A stretch of DNA of 20,882 bases from CAZWVR01 sp964637235. Its GTDB lineage: Bacteria > Bacteroidota > Bacteroidia > Bacteroidales > S143-33. Shown here one piece after another: positions 1-7,186 of the stretch. Every line of letters starts with the position of its first letter. The stretch's first letter is position 1. A program made the translations under genes and the position numbers. The stretch spans positions 1 through 20,882 of the forward strand of contig CAZWVR010000036.1 in NCBI GenBank assembly GCA_964637235.1, in the 5' to 3' direction. The notes below the pieces were generated by a model. It made no database searches, had not been told where the DNA came from, and saw only the letters and a list, made by a program, of their open reading frames with translations.

Positions 1-60
1 AAAATCAATAGGTTGTGTTAGTGACAATTTTTTATTTTTGACTTTTTGGTCATCCTCCAT
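1..60 (-). CDS. N-terminus of an unknown protein, cut by window edge
   Basis: An ATG at 60-58 on the minus strand opens a frame of 20 codons with no stop up to the window edge. It begins MEDDQKVKNKK and is lysine-rich and hydrophilic, with no signal peptide. It starts 28 nt after the stop of the lipoprotein at 89-817 on the same strand, so the two may be co-transcribed. The visible part is too short to assign a family, and a chance open frame of 20 codons in AT-rich DNA cannot be excluded. The spacing and orientation are the main support. Confidence 0.4.
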   Translation of the reverse strand, partial: MEDDQKVKNKKLSLTQPIDF

Positions 61-88
61 TTTTTACATACTCAGAACGAAAAATTTT

Positions 89-817
89 TTATTTATTGCT
101 ATCAGAATTTGGATTACTTTGGAATAATAGGCTTAGGCTATCTTGATTGTCTGTTTTGTTAGTATCCATCTGTTGCATCAATTGTTGTATATAAGCTTGT
201 TGTAAACTATCTCTTACAGCAGGATTGGTCAAATCTATAAATTTGAAGTTTTTGGGATAATCAGTTAAGCCTTTTGGAAAGCTAATATTTTTTTCTAATT
301 TTATAACTTCATATGTTATTTTCATATTCAAAAAAGATTGCTCTTGTTTCAGGATAAGATTTTTCCATACATAAAGTTTTATCATACCAGTGCTATCTGT
401 ATATATATCACATTTTCTATTCAAAATTTTTTCTGTACCAATTTTATGAATAGTGCTATCATTGTTTAACAGATCCGTGATTGATAAGGATTCTTCTAAG
501 TTTTTGCCCGGTTGTAATTGAATTTCATTATACAATACTATTTGGTTTTTATAATTTACATCGTAAATTTTTGTTTTATTTCTAATAATTTTTTCTCTAC
601 CTTGCGGTGAATGTCTTATTTGAACTTCGATAGTTCCATAATTATCGAAGTAGAGTGTATCATAGCCTAAGGTCATTTTACCAGAAGTGTTTTTGTATAT
701 CAGCATTGCTGATTTATATGGGTATAAATGATTATTACTTGTTTGTTCATTTTGACAAGCACTTATTAAAATGCCTGTAATAAGTAAAATTGCCAGTGGT
801 AAAAAGTTTCTTTTCAT
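89..817 (-). CDS. Putative lipoprotein of unknown function
   Basis: Predicted 242-residue lipoprotein. I chose the ATG at 817 over a longer reading from 865 because it puts a classic signal at the N-terminus: MKRN, a hydrophobic stretch, then the lipobox I-S-A-C with the lipidated Cys at residue 21. The 16 extra residues of the longer form would bury this signal. The mature part is hydrophilic and looks beta-rich, with many short strands around residues 30-190. The tail after about residue 200 is rich in Gln, Asp, Ser and Asn (QQAYIQQLMQQMD, then SNPNSDSNK), so it is probably disordered or helical. The general look resembles the DUF4412/LolA-like outer-membrane-associated lipoproteins of Bacteroidota, but I see no diagnostic motif and assign no function. 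It is divergent from the gene at 885 with 67 nt between the starts. Confidence 0.75.
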   Translation of the reverse strand: MKRNFLPLAILLITGILISACQNEQTSNNHLYPYKSAMLIYKNTSGKMTLGYDTLYFDNYGTIEVQIRHSPQGREKIIRNKTKIYDVNYKNQIVLYNEIQLQPGKNLEESLSITDLLNNDSTIHKIGTEKILNRKCDIYTDSTGMIKLYVWKNLILKQEQSFLNMKITYEVIKLEKNISFPKGLTDYPKNFKFIDLTNPAVRDSLQQAYIQQLMQQMDTNKTDNQDSLSLLFQSNPNSDSNK

Positions 818-884
818 AGCTTTTGTTTTTTTTGCAAAAAAACACATTTTTTGTACAATTGCCAAAATATTTTAAATTTTTGAT

Positions 885-1607
885 ATGTATATAGATCATT
901 TTGATGTTATAGTCAGAAAAGGAAAACTGCTGTTTAATTTCAAACAAGCTAAATACATTTTGAGACCTTTACAATATATTTTTGACATTGATTTACAGGA
1001 TTTTTATCAAACAATTAAAGAAACAGTGAAAGACAATGTACAGATTTCAGACGATAAAGTTCTGAGAATTTATATCTACGAAGAGGAAAATCAGCCTATT
1101 ATACGAGTTAACGAAATTCTCAAAAGTACAAATTCTGAGATTTTAAAGCTTATAGTTCATAAACAAATAAATCCATTAAAGGGAGATAATTGTTTCCATT
1201 TATTTATTCATTCTAAACATTATTGGGAGATATATTATTCGCGTGAAGGGTATGACGGATTTTTATGTGTAAATAGCAGAAGTCGTATATTAAAATCTAA
1301 TTTAGGTGAACTTATAGTTTTTTATAACAAAGTAGCTTATTTTTTAGATATTCGTAATAAGTTTATATCAGCAAATCCTGTAATACCTGCATTAGCAAAA
1401 TATATGCAGCGTAAGGGGATGATAAAAAAATACATAGGAAAAAGTAATGGTTTTTCAGTCAATTTGATAGAAAAAGCGCAAGAGGTATATCTCATAAATA
1501 CGAGTGTTTACAGGGTGGAACTAATTGATATGGGCAACCGTCGTTTTACATATAATAAAAATAACTTTGAGGCATTGATAAAGAAATACATAGAAAATTA
1601 TGGCTAA
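885..1607 (+). CDS. Hypothetical protein, overlaps rnhA
   Basis: 240-residue protein that I do not recognise. It has no signal peptide or membrane segment, so it is probably cytoplasmic. It is basic and rich in Lys, Ile, Asn and Tyr. A possible two-part layout is an N-terminal half with alternating strands and charged segments (about 1-120) and a C-terminal half (about 145-240) with a probable helix at residues 165-185 (IPALAKYMQRKGMIKKYIGK) and a final FEALIKKYIENYG helix. There are no obvious catalytic clusters. The last 8 nt overlap the start of the RNase H1 gene, so the two are almost certainly translationally coupled on one transcript. That makes a role linked to nucleic acids possible, but this is only inference from context. 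Confidence 0.75.
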   Translation: MYIDHFDVIVRKGKLLFNFKQAKYILRPLQYIFDIDLQDFYQTIKETVKDNVQISDDKVLRIYIYEEENQPIIRVNEILKSTNSEILKLIVHKQINPLKGDNCFHLFIHSKHYWEIYYSREGYDGFLCVNSRSRILKSNLGELIVFYNKVAYFLDIRNKFISANPVIPALAKYMQRKGMIKKYIGKSNGFSVNLIEKAQEVYLINTSVYRVELIDMGNRRFTYNKNNFEALIKKYIENYG

Positions 1608-2214
1608 AAAATATTACGTAGTTTGGAAAGGTAGGCAAACAGGCATTTTTGATAATTGGCCTGACTGTGAAAAAGCAATAAAAGGATTTCCTAATGCTAA
1701 ATATCGTAGTTTTAGAACTTTGGCTGCTGCCCAAGCAGCTTTTAAAAAAAGTTATGAAGATTATCAAAAGCAAAAAGTAAAATTGCAGGATTTATTTTCA
1801 CCTAAACCTATTGTAGAGAGTATTGCAGTAGATGCCGCATATAGTTCCAAAACTGGAAAAACTGAATATCAAGGTGTTTATGTAAAAACCGGTGAACGTC
1901 TATTTTATAAATCATTTCCTTCTGGAACTAACAATCTTGCTGAATTTTTGGCAATTGTGCATGCATTGGCTTTTTTAAAGCAGAAAAATATTAATATGCC
2001 TGTATATTCAGATTCTGCTACGGCTATAAAATGGGTGCAACAGAAAAATGTCTCTACTTCTTTGCCGCGAAACGATAAAAATAAAGATATATTCCAGTTG
2101 CTTGATAAGGCTATTACTTGGCTAAAAAATAATGATATATCTGAGTTTCAAATTTTGAAATGGCATACAGATATTTGGGGTGAAATTCCCGCGGACTTTG
2201 GTAATAAAAATTAA
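1600..2214 (+). CDS. rnhA: Ribonuclease H1 with N-terminal hybrid-binding domain
   Basis: RNase H1 cleaves the RNA strand of RNA:DNA hybrids in R-loops and primer remnants. Residues 1-50 match the viroplasmin/hybrid-binding domain: KKYYVVWKGRQTGIF, then a W-x-x-C pattern, then YRSF and an Ala-rich helix. The catalytic domain occupies about 70-204. The acidic residues are all visible: D78 (SIAVDAAYSS), E115 (NNLAEFLAI), D138 (YSDSATAIKW) and D199 (GEIPADFGNK). E195, four residues before D199, sits where Bacillus halodurans RNase H1 has E188, so the enzyme should be active and of that subtype. The protein ends five residues after the last catalytic Asp, which is normal for this form. The start overlaps the end of the unknown upstream gene by 8 nt. 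No clear terminator follows; there is only a run of T at 2220-2227. Confidence 0.95.
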   Translation: MAKKYYVVWKGRQTGIFDNWPDCEKAIKGFPNAKYRSFRTLAAAQAAFKKSYEDYQKQKVKLQDLFSPKPIVESIAVDAAYSSKTGKTEYQGVYVKTGERLFYKSFPSGTNNLAEFLAIVHALAFLKQKNINMPVYSDSATAIKWVQQKNVSTSLPRNDKNKDIFQLLDKAITWLKNNDISEFQILKWHTDIWGEIPADFGNKN

Positions 2215-2361
2215 TTCGTTTTTTTTAAGCGTTCCTTGTTCGCTACATAGGAATTGTTAAATTTAATTTAGCATTTCTTTGCTTAGAACTAAATTTCGGC
2301 TTTATTGCGTAATTTTGAGTGTATACTTTGTATTAGCCATTTATCTTTTATAAAAAATATT

Positions 2362-2369
2362 TACTTTTG
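2362..2369 (+). promoter_or_regulatory. Putative -7 promoter box
   Basis: TACTTTTG fits the Bacteroidota -7 consensus TAnnTTTG and lies 18 nt before the ATG at 2388, which gives a short leader of about 10 nt. No good TTTG -33 box is seen at the expected 19-21 nt upstream, so the call rests on the -7 element and position. Confidence 0.5.
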
Positions 2370-2387
2370 TGCTTATAAAATACGTAA

Positions 2388-4079
2388 ATGAAAGGATTTT
2401 TTTTCTTTACATTTTTACTATTGTTTTTCTCGGCTTTTGGGCAACTGGAAGTAAATATAACCTCAGATCACGGTGATGATACTGTTTATACTTGTACAGA
2501 TACAACTATTACTTTTTATCTCTCCGTAAAACTTAATGGCTTACCCGTTGATAGCGCATATATATACTGGGATTTTGATGATGGTGATTTTGAGGAAGGT
2601 TATAATTTAGATACTTTAACGCATATTTTTGTAAAAAGAAAAGCTTATAGGGTTTTTGTTTCTGCTCGTAAAGACAGTTTATACGGCTTTGATATTTTTG
2701 AAGTATTCACTGGACTTAATCCTGACTTTTCACAAGTACATTCTAATGTTCCTGATAATAAGGGTATTTGTAGCGGTGATAAGGTTATTTTAACAGGAAC
2801 TGCCTCTGAAAAAAAATGGAAGGAAACTCGCTCTTGTGTACGTGTAGAAACTTTTCCTGTTTATATCGATACCTCTCATAAATATATTTCCAGTTTGTTA
2901 TTTAGAAATTATCCGCTAAATTCTGCCGTAGATACTGGCGAAAATATTGATAGTATTGGCATCTATATTGAAAATTCAGCTTTCCGAGATATTCGTATTA
3001 CGTTAGAATGTCCTACCGGTAGAGCAATAGTTTTGAAAGATACAGGAGGCATTGCTAAATATATGGGAGCACCTGTTTTAAGTGGTTATGACGAAGGTCA
3101 ACCATATTGGTATTATTTTTCAGCTTCCGCTGATATTACTATGAACGAGTACAATGGTAATGATACTTTACCCTCCGGAGTATATTTGCCCGAAGTTTCT
3201 TTTGATAGTTTAAAAGGTTGCCCATTAGATGGTAAATGGTATATAAAAGTTGAACAAACAGCTTCGCAGCAGGATAATGGATATGCTTACGGATGGGCTT
3301 TGTTTTTTAATGATACTATTGACGCTGATACTTTGCAATATTCTAATCAATACGATTTGAATTATTCTGCTTGGATTGGTGATGGTGTGAATTTGACTTC
3401 TGAGGGTGTAGCTGATGCTTATCCTCAGGAATATGGAAATCATAAATATTATTTTTACATAAAGGATAATTACGGATGTATGCACGATACCTCTTTGTAT
3501 ATTACAGTTGAAAAACCAAATTTTACAATAGATAAGCAAACTGTTTACATCGGAGATAGTATAAAAGTAGAGGATAAAACTTCCTGGTCTGACGCTTGGC
3601 AATGGGATTTTGGAGATGGTTCCCCTTATGGAACTGAAAAAACTTTGTATCATAAATATTTTCAAAAGGATACATTTCAAATTGTAATGACTGTTTATAG
3701 TAAAAATGGCTGTTCTGATAATGACACTCAAAATGTAGTTGTTCAGCCTAAACCAATTACAATAGAGCAATACAATATTTTTACACCTAACGGTGATGGT
3801 GTTAACGATGTATTTTCATTTTTTAATACTCCTGATGAGAAAATAATAGCCGCTAATATTGAGGAGATAAAAGGACGCATATACAATAGATATGGCGAGG
3901 TAGTTTGTAAATGGGATACGCCAGAAGAAGCAATCAAAGGTTGGGATGGTACAATTATGAATAAAGGTCTTTTTAAAGCACCTTCGGGATATTACTATTA
4001 TATTTTGCTTATCAAAGGCAAAGATGGAAAAAAATATGAACCTTTTAAGGGCTTTATTTATCTTTATCGGGGAAAATGA
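2388..4079 (+). CDS. Secreted PKD protein with P-domain-like region and type B T9SS sorting domain
   Basis: 563-residue secreted protein. A signal peptide (MKG, then a Phe/Leu-rich core ending FSAFGQ) covers about residues 1-19. A PKD-type Ig-like domain follows at about 45-110 (YWDFDDGD). Residues about 185-310 resemble a proprotein-convertase P domain: IGIYI, DIRITLECPTGRAIVL, then DGKWYIKVEQTASQQDNGYAYGWALFF split over two strands. A second PKD domain lies at about 385-455 (WQWDFGDGS). The end, about 463-563, is a gliding-motility-associated C-terminal domain (FTPNGDGVNDVF, IYNRYGEVV, GWDGT, SGYYYYILLIKG), the sorting signal for type B type IX secretion. The protein should therefore reach the cell surface or medium. 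I see no catalytic domain, so an adhesive or structural role is more likely than a protease. It stands alone between short intergenic gaps. Confidence 0.88.
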   Translation: MKGFFFFTFLLLFFSAFGQLEVNITSDHGDDTVYTCTDTTITFYLSVKLNGLPVDSAYIYWDFDDGDFEEGYNLDTLTHIFVKRKAYRVFVSARKDSLYGFDIFEVFTGLNPDFSQVHSNVPDNKGICSGDKVILTGTASEKKWKETRSCVRVETFPVYIDTSHKYISSLLFRNYPLNSAVDTGENIDSIGIYIENSAFRDIRITLECPTGRAIVLKDTGGIAKYMGAPVLSGYDEGQPYWYYFSASADITMNEYNGNDTLPSGVYLPEVSFDSLKGCPLDGKWYIKVEQTASQQDNGYAYGWALFFNDTIDADTLQYSNQYDLNYSAWIGDGVNLTSEGVADAYPQEYGNHKYYFYIKDNYGCMHDTSLYITVEKPNFTIDKQTVYIGDSIKVEDKTSWSDAWQWDFGDGSPYGTEKTLYHKYFQKDTFQIVMTVYSKNGCSDNDTQNVVVQPKPITIEQYNIFTPNGDGVNDVFSFFNTPDEKIIAANIEEIKGRIYNRYGEVVCKWDTPEEAIKGWDGTIMNKGLFKAPSGYYYYILLIKGKDGKKYEPFKGFIYLYRGK

Positions 4080-4146
4080 CCAATAACAATTTTATGCTAA
4101 GCTTGTTCAATAATCCATAATTGAGTTTAGTAATTAGAAATAAAAA

Positions 4147-5271
4147 ATGATTATGAGATACTTTTTTGTTATTTTGGGTTTATGGGTAATGAGTTTTTCT
4201 TGTAATGCTAAGACTGAACAAGTTAATAATAAAGTTGATACATTACCCAAGCAGGTTTTGCAAAAGACTGATTCTGTAAAAGATACTGTTATTATAGCAG
4301 CTGTGGGAGATATAAATTTTGGCACTTTTGTACCTCCGGGTAATCTCCCGCCTCATAATGATTGTAGCCCCCTTATGAAGCCAGTTATTAAATATTTAAA
4401 GAACGCAGATATTACTTTTGGAAATTTTGAAGGTACTTTTGCCACGGATAAACGTTATGCCAAACATTGTTCAAATCCAAAATATTGTTATACTTTTGGG
4501 ATGCCTCCGTCTTTTGTTAAATGTTTCGTTGAGGCAGGCTTTAATATTTTAAGTGTAGCGAATAATCATAGTGCAGATTTTAATCAGCATGGTAGAAAAC
4601 TTACTGCTAAAACTCTTGATAGTGTGGGAATACATTGGGCTGGTCTTGTTAGCAAGCCTTATGATGTTTTTGAAAAAAATGGTATTGTTTATGGCTTTAC
4701 TGCTTTTGCCCCCAATGATGGTACTTTACAAATAACAGATCTTGATATGGCTCGTCGTATTGTAAGGCATTTAGATTCAGTAGCTGATATTGTTATAGTT
4801 TCTTTCCATGGGGGTGCAGAAGGTGCTAAACATCAGCATATTACGCGTAAAACTGAGTTTTTCTTAGGTGAGAATCGTGGTAATGTCTATCGTTTTGCTC
4901 ATACTGTTATTGATGCAGGTGCTGATGTCGTTATTGGTCAAGGTCCTCACGTCACAAGAGCTGTTGAAGTTTATAAAAATAGATTTATTGCATATAGCCT
5001 CGGAAATTTTTGTAATTATAGTAGGATAAATATTAATGGAGTAAGTGGTTTGTCCCCGATTATGCGTATATATACAGACACTAATGGAGTATTCATAAAA
5101 GCACAAATAATTCCCACTTATCAGATAAAATATAAAGGTGTTTTTTATGACCCGCAGGGTAGAGTCATAAAGATTATTAAAAATTTGACTAATGAAGATT
5201 TTCCGGAAAATACTGTAAAAATTACTGATGATGGATGGATTTTTCCTAATAAAAAAAATGATGAACAATGA
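4147..5271 (+). CDS. CapA-family (PGA_cap metallophosphatase-like) lipoprotein
   Basis: 374-residue protein of the CapA/PgsA family, whose fold is calcineurin-like and whose best-known members take part in poly-gamma-glutamate capsule synthesis. Family blocks appear in order: GDINFG at 54-59, GNFEG at 92-96, NNHSADF at 139-145, HGGAE at 221-225, GADVVIGQGPHV at 258-269 and YSLGNF at 283-288. The N-terminus has a short hydrophobic segment ending S-F-S-C, so it is probably a lipoprotein with Cys19. Another ATG two codons downstream (4153) would serve equally well. No capB/capC-type genes are visible, so a capsule role is not supported; many Bacteroidota carry stand-alone members of unknown substrate. 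Its stop overlaps the start of rsmD by 4 nt (ATGA), and an M16 homologue follows, forming a three-gene operon. Confidence 0.88.
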   Translation: MIMRYFFVILGLWVMSFSCNAKTEQVNNKVDTLPKQVLQKTDSVKDTVIIAAVGDINFGTFVPPGNLPPHNDCSPLMKPVIKYLKNADITFGNFEGTFATDKRYAKHCSNPKYCYTFGMPPSFVKCFVEAGFNILSVANNHSADFNQHGRKLTAKTLDSVGIHWAGLVSKPYDVFEKNGIVYGFTAFAPNDGTLQITDLDMARRIVRHLDSVADIVIVSFHGGAEGAKHQHITRKTEFFLGENRGNVYRFAHTVIDAGADVVIGQGPHVTRAVEVYKNRFIAYSLGNFCNYSRININGVSGLSPIMRIYTDTNGVFIKAQIIPTYQIKYKGVFYDPQGRVIKIIKNLTNEDFPENTVKITDDGWIFPNKKNDEQ

Positions 5272-5819
5272 GAATAATAGGCGGAAATCTAAAAGGTAGG
5301 CATTTTAAACCGTATAAAAAATTTACCGGAAGGGCAACAACAGATTTTGCTAAGGAAGGACTTTTCAATGTATTGGATAATATGTATTATTTTGAAGGTT
5401 TAGAAATATTAGATTTATTCGCTGGAACAGGAAACATAAGTATAGAATTTGCTTCCAGAGGGGCAAAAAAACTTGTATTGGTTGAAAAAAATAAGCTTTA
5501 CCTTAATTATATAAAACGTACAGTATCTGAGCTATTCCCCGATAAACTTTCTAATTTTACTTTTATCAATTATGATGTTTTTGCCTTTGTAAAAGAATAT
5601 CCGCTTAATTATGATATAATTTTTGCTGATCCTCCATATCAATTGCCTAATTTTGAACAATTGCCTGATTTGATTTTTAGCAATACTTCCATCCGAGATG
5701 ATACTTTGTTTATATTAGAGCATTCTCGTTTTTTTAAATTTCAAAAACATCCTTATTTTCGTATGCAGAGAAAATATGGTAGTGTTAATTTTTCATTTTT
5801 TAGTAAAGAAAAACTTTAA
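5268..5819 (+). CDS. rsmD: 16S rRNA (guanine-N2)-methyltransferase RsmD
   Basis: 183-residue SAM-dependent methyltransferase that methylates N2 of G966 (E. coli numbering) in 16S rRNA of the small subunit. The N-terminus MRIIGGNLKGR is typical of the family. The SAM-binding loop is DLFAGTG at 49-55, followed by SIEFASRGA. The catalytic motif DPPY is at 121-124, inside IIFADPPYQ. RPTTDFAKEGLFN-type residues at 22-34 (RATTDFAKEGLF) are also a family hallmark. The length is normal. It overlaps the CapA-like gene by 4 nt and ends 2 nt before the next gene, so translation is likely coupled across all three. Confidence 0.95.
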   Translation: MRIIGGNLKGRHFKPYKKFTGRATTDFAKEGLFNVLDNMYYFEGLEILDLFAGTGNISIEFASRGAKKLVLVEKNKLYLNYIKRTVSELFPDKLSNFTFINYDVFAFVKEYPLNYDIIFADPPYQLPNFEQLPDLIFSNTSIRDDTLFILEHSRFFKFQKHPYFRMQRKYGSVNFSFFSKEKL

Positions 5820-5821
5820 TT

Positions 5822-7090
5822 ATGGTAAATAGAGCTATTCCTCCTGAAATAAAAGAGTTTGGAACGGTTAAAATTCCAAAAATTGGCATTTTTAAATTAG
5901 ACAATGGTATAAAAGTATATGCTTTGGAAACTTATATGCCCCTTGTGAAAATTATTTGGGGCTTTAAAGCCGGTACTTGGCTTCAAAATAAATTACTTGT
6001 AGCTTCATCTACTAATAAGATGCTTACTGAGGGAACAAAGAACCGTACTTCTTTTCAGATTAATTCTCAATTGGAATATAATGCTGCTTTTTTGAAAAAA
6101 AATACTGGATATCATATCTCTACTCAAACTCTTTGGGTATTAGAAAAAAATCTTGAAAATGCTTTGGAAATTGTTGCAGATATTTTATTAAATCCAATTT
6201 TCCCACAAAAGGAACTTTCTGTCTATCAACAAATAGGTAAGCATTCTCTTTCAATAGAATTTCAGAAAGTTGACTATTTAGCACAAGTTGAATTCTCACG
6301 CGTACTTTTTGGTAGCAATCACCCTTATGGTGTATTTGCAAAACCTGATGACTATCTAAAAATTACACAAAAAGATCTATTGAATTATCATAGAGATTTT
6401 TATACAGCCGATAGAGCTTTTATTGTTATTGTTGCAAATAAACCTGAGGAAAAAATTAAACTGCTGAATCATTATTTTGCTCAAATACCTGTTAATCAGA
6501 ACCCTAAGCAAGAAAAAGAGGTGGATATTAGACCTTATTCTGAAAATAGATATGATTTTCCAAAAGAAGAAGCTGTGCAGAGTGCTTTGAGAATGGGAAA
6601 TATTACAATTAACAGGTTTCATAAAGATTACACAGATCTATTAGTAGCAAATACTCTCTTAGGAGGCTATTTTGGCTCTCGTTTGATGAAAGTTATTCGC
6701 GAGCAAAAAGGATATACTTATGGTATTTATTCCTCCGTTCAGTCTTTAAAATATGCTGGTATTTTTTCAATAGCTTCCGAAATACGAAAAGAACATATAA
6801 ATGAAGCTATTGATGAGATTTTTAAACAAATAGAAATATTAAAAACTGAGCCCATTGACGCCGAAGAACTGCAAAAAACAAAAAATTATATATTGGGTAA
6901 ATTCCTTAGAGATTTTGATGGTGAGTTTAAAATAGCTGATTATATTAAAAATATGGTAGCTTGGGGAATGGATTTTGAATATATAAATCGCATTACAGAA
7001 AAAATACGAAATATTGACGCTGAACAAATTATGAATACAGCTCGTAAATATTTTATTCCTGAAAAAATGAAAATTATCACAGTTGGATAA
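5822..7090 (+). CDS. M16 (insulinase-family) homologue lacking the zinc site
   Basis: 422-residue protein of the M16B family, at the usual length for one two-domain subunit. The C-terminal half carries the conserved substrate-binding block (SRLMKVIREQKGYTYGIYS, about 285-303) and NPIF at about 124-127. The zinc-binding motif HxxEH should fall near residues 62-70, but the sequence there is ASSTNKMLTEGTKNR, with no His pair. The distal Glu region also deviates (ELSVYQQIGKHS where an E-R-x-V pattern is usual). It is therefore very probably not a peptidase by itself. In other bacteria such subunits pair with an active M16 partner, but none is present in this window. There is no signal peptide, so the protein looks cytoplasmic. 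It is the last gene of the CapA-like/rsmD operon. Confidence 0.88.
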   Translation: MVNRAIPPEIKEFGTVKIPKIGIFKLDNGIKVYALETYMPLVKIIWGFKAGTWLQNKLLVASSTNKMLTEGTKNRTSFQINSQLEYNAAFLKKNTGYHISTQTLWVLEKNLENALEIVADILLNPIFPQKELSVYQQIGKHSLSIEFQKVDYLAQVEFSRVLFGSNHPYGVFAKPDDYLKITQKDLLNYHRDFYTADRAFIVIVANKPEEKIKLLNHYFAQIPVNQNPKQEKEVDIRPYSENRYDFPKEEAVQSALRMGNITINRFHKDYTDLLVANTLLGGYFGSRLMKVIREQKGYTYGIYSSVQSLKYAGIFSIASEIRKEHINEAIDEIFKQIEILKTEPIDAEELQKTKNYILGKFLRDFDGEFKIADYIKNMVAWGMDFEYINRITEKIRNIDAEQIMNTARKYFIPEKMKIITVG

Positions 7091-7158
7091 TTTGACCGTG
7101 AATATTTTTTCTTTATAAATTTAAAATTCAAGCAACATTTTCTTTTAATTTCTTATCT

Positions 7159-7166
7159 TATTTTTG
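7159..7166 (+). promoter_or_regulatory. Putative -7 promoter box
   Basis: TATTTTTG matches TAnnTTTG and lies 20 nt before the ATG at 7187. The -33 position is T-rich but not a clear TTTG. It would give the type A cargo gene its own promoter, separate from the upstream operon. Confidence 0.45.
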
Positions 7167-7186
7167 AAACCTTAAAAAAAATTGTT

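Noticed and set aside
818..865. Sixteen-residue extension of the first lipoprotein
   Set aside because: It would place the signal peptide and lipobox internally; the ATG at 817 restores a standard lipoprotein N-terminus.
2215..2387. Possible small RNA or hairpin between rnhA and the cargo gene
   Set aside because: Only a weak 7-bp AATTTAG/CTAAATT pairing with a long loop is present and there is no T-run; nothing here rises above AT-rich background.
3225..3770. Long open frame antisense to the type B cargo gene
   Set aside because: Its translation is a low-complexity Ile/Ser-rich string without family features, and the opposite strand encodes clear PKD and sorting domains.
4864..5268. Open frame antisense to the CapA-like gene
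   Set aside because: It is a shadow of a conserved coding region, with an Ile/Asn/Ser-rich product typical of reversed AT-rich codons.
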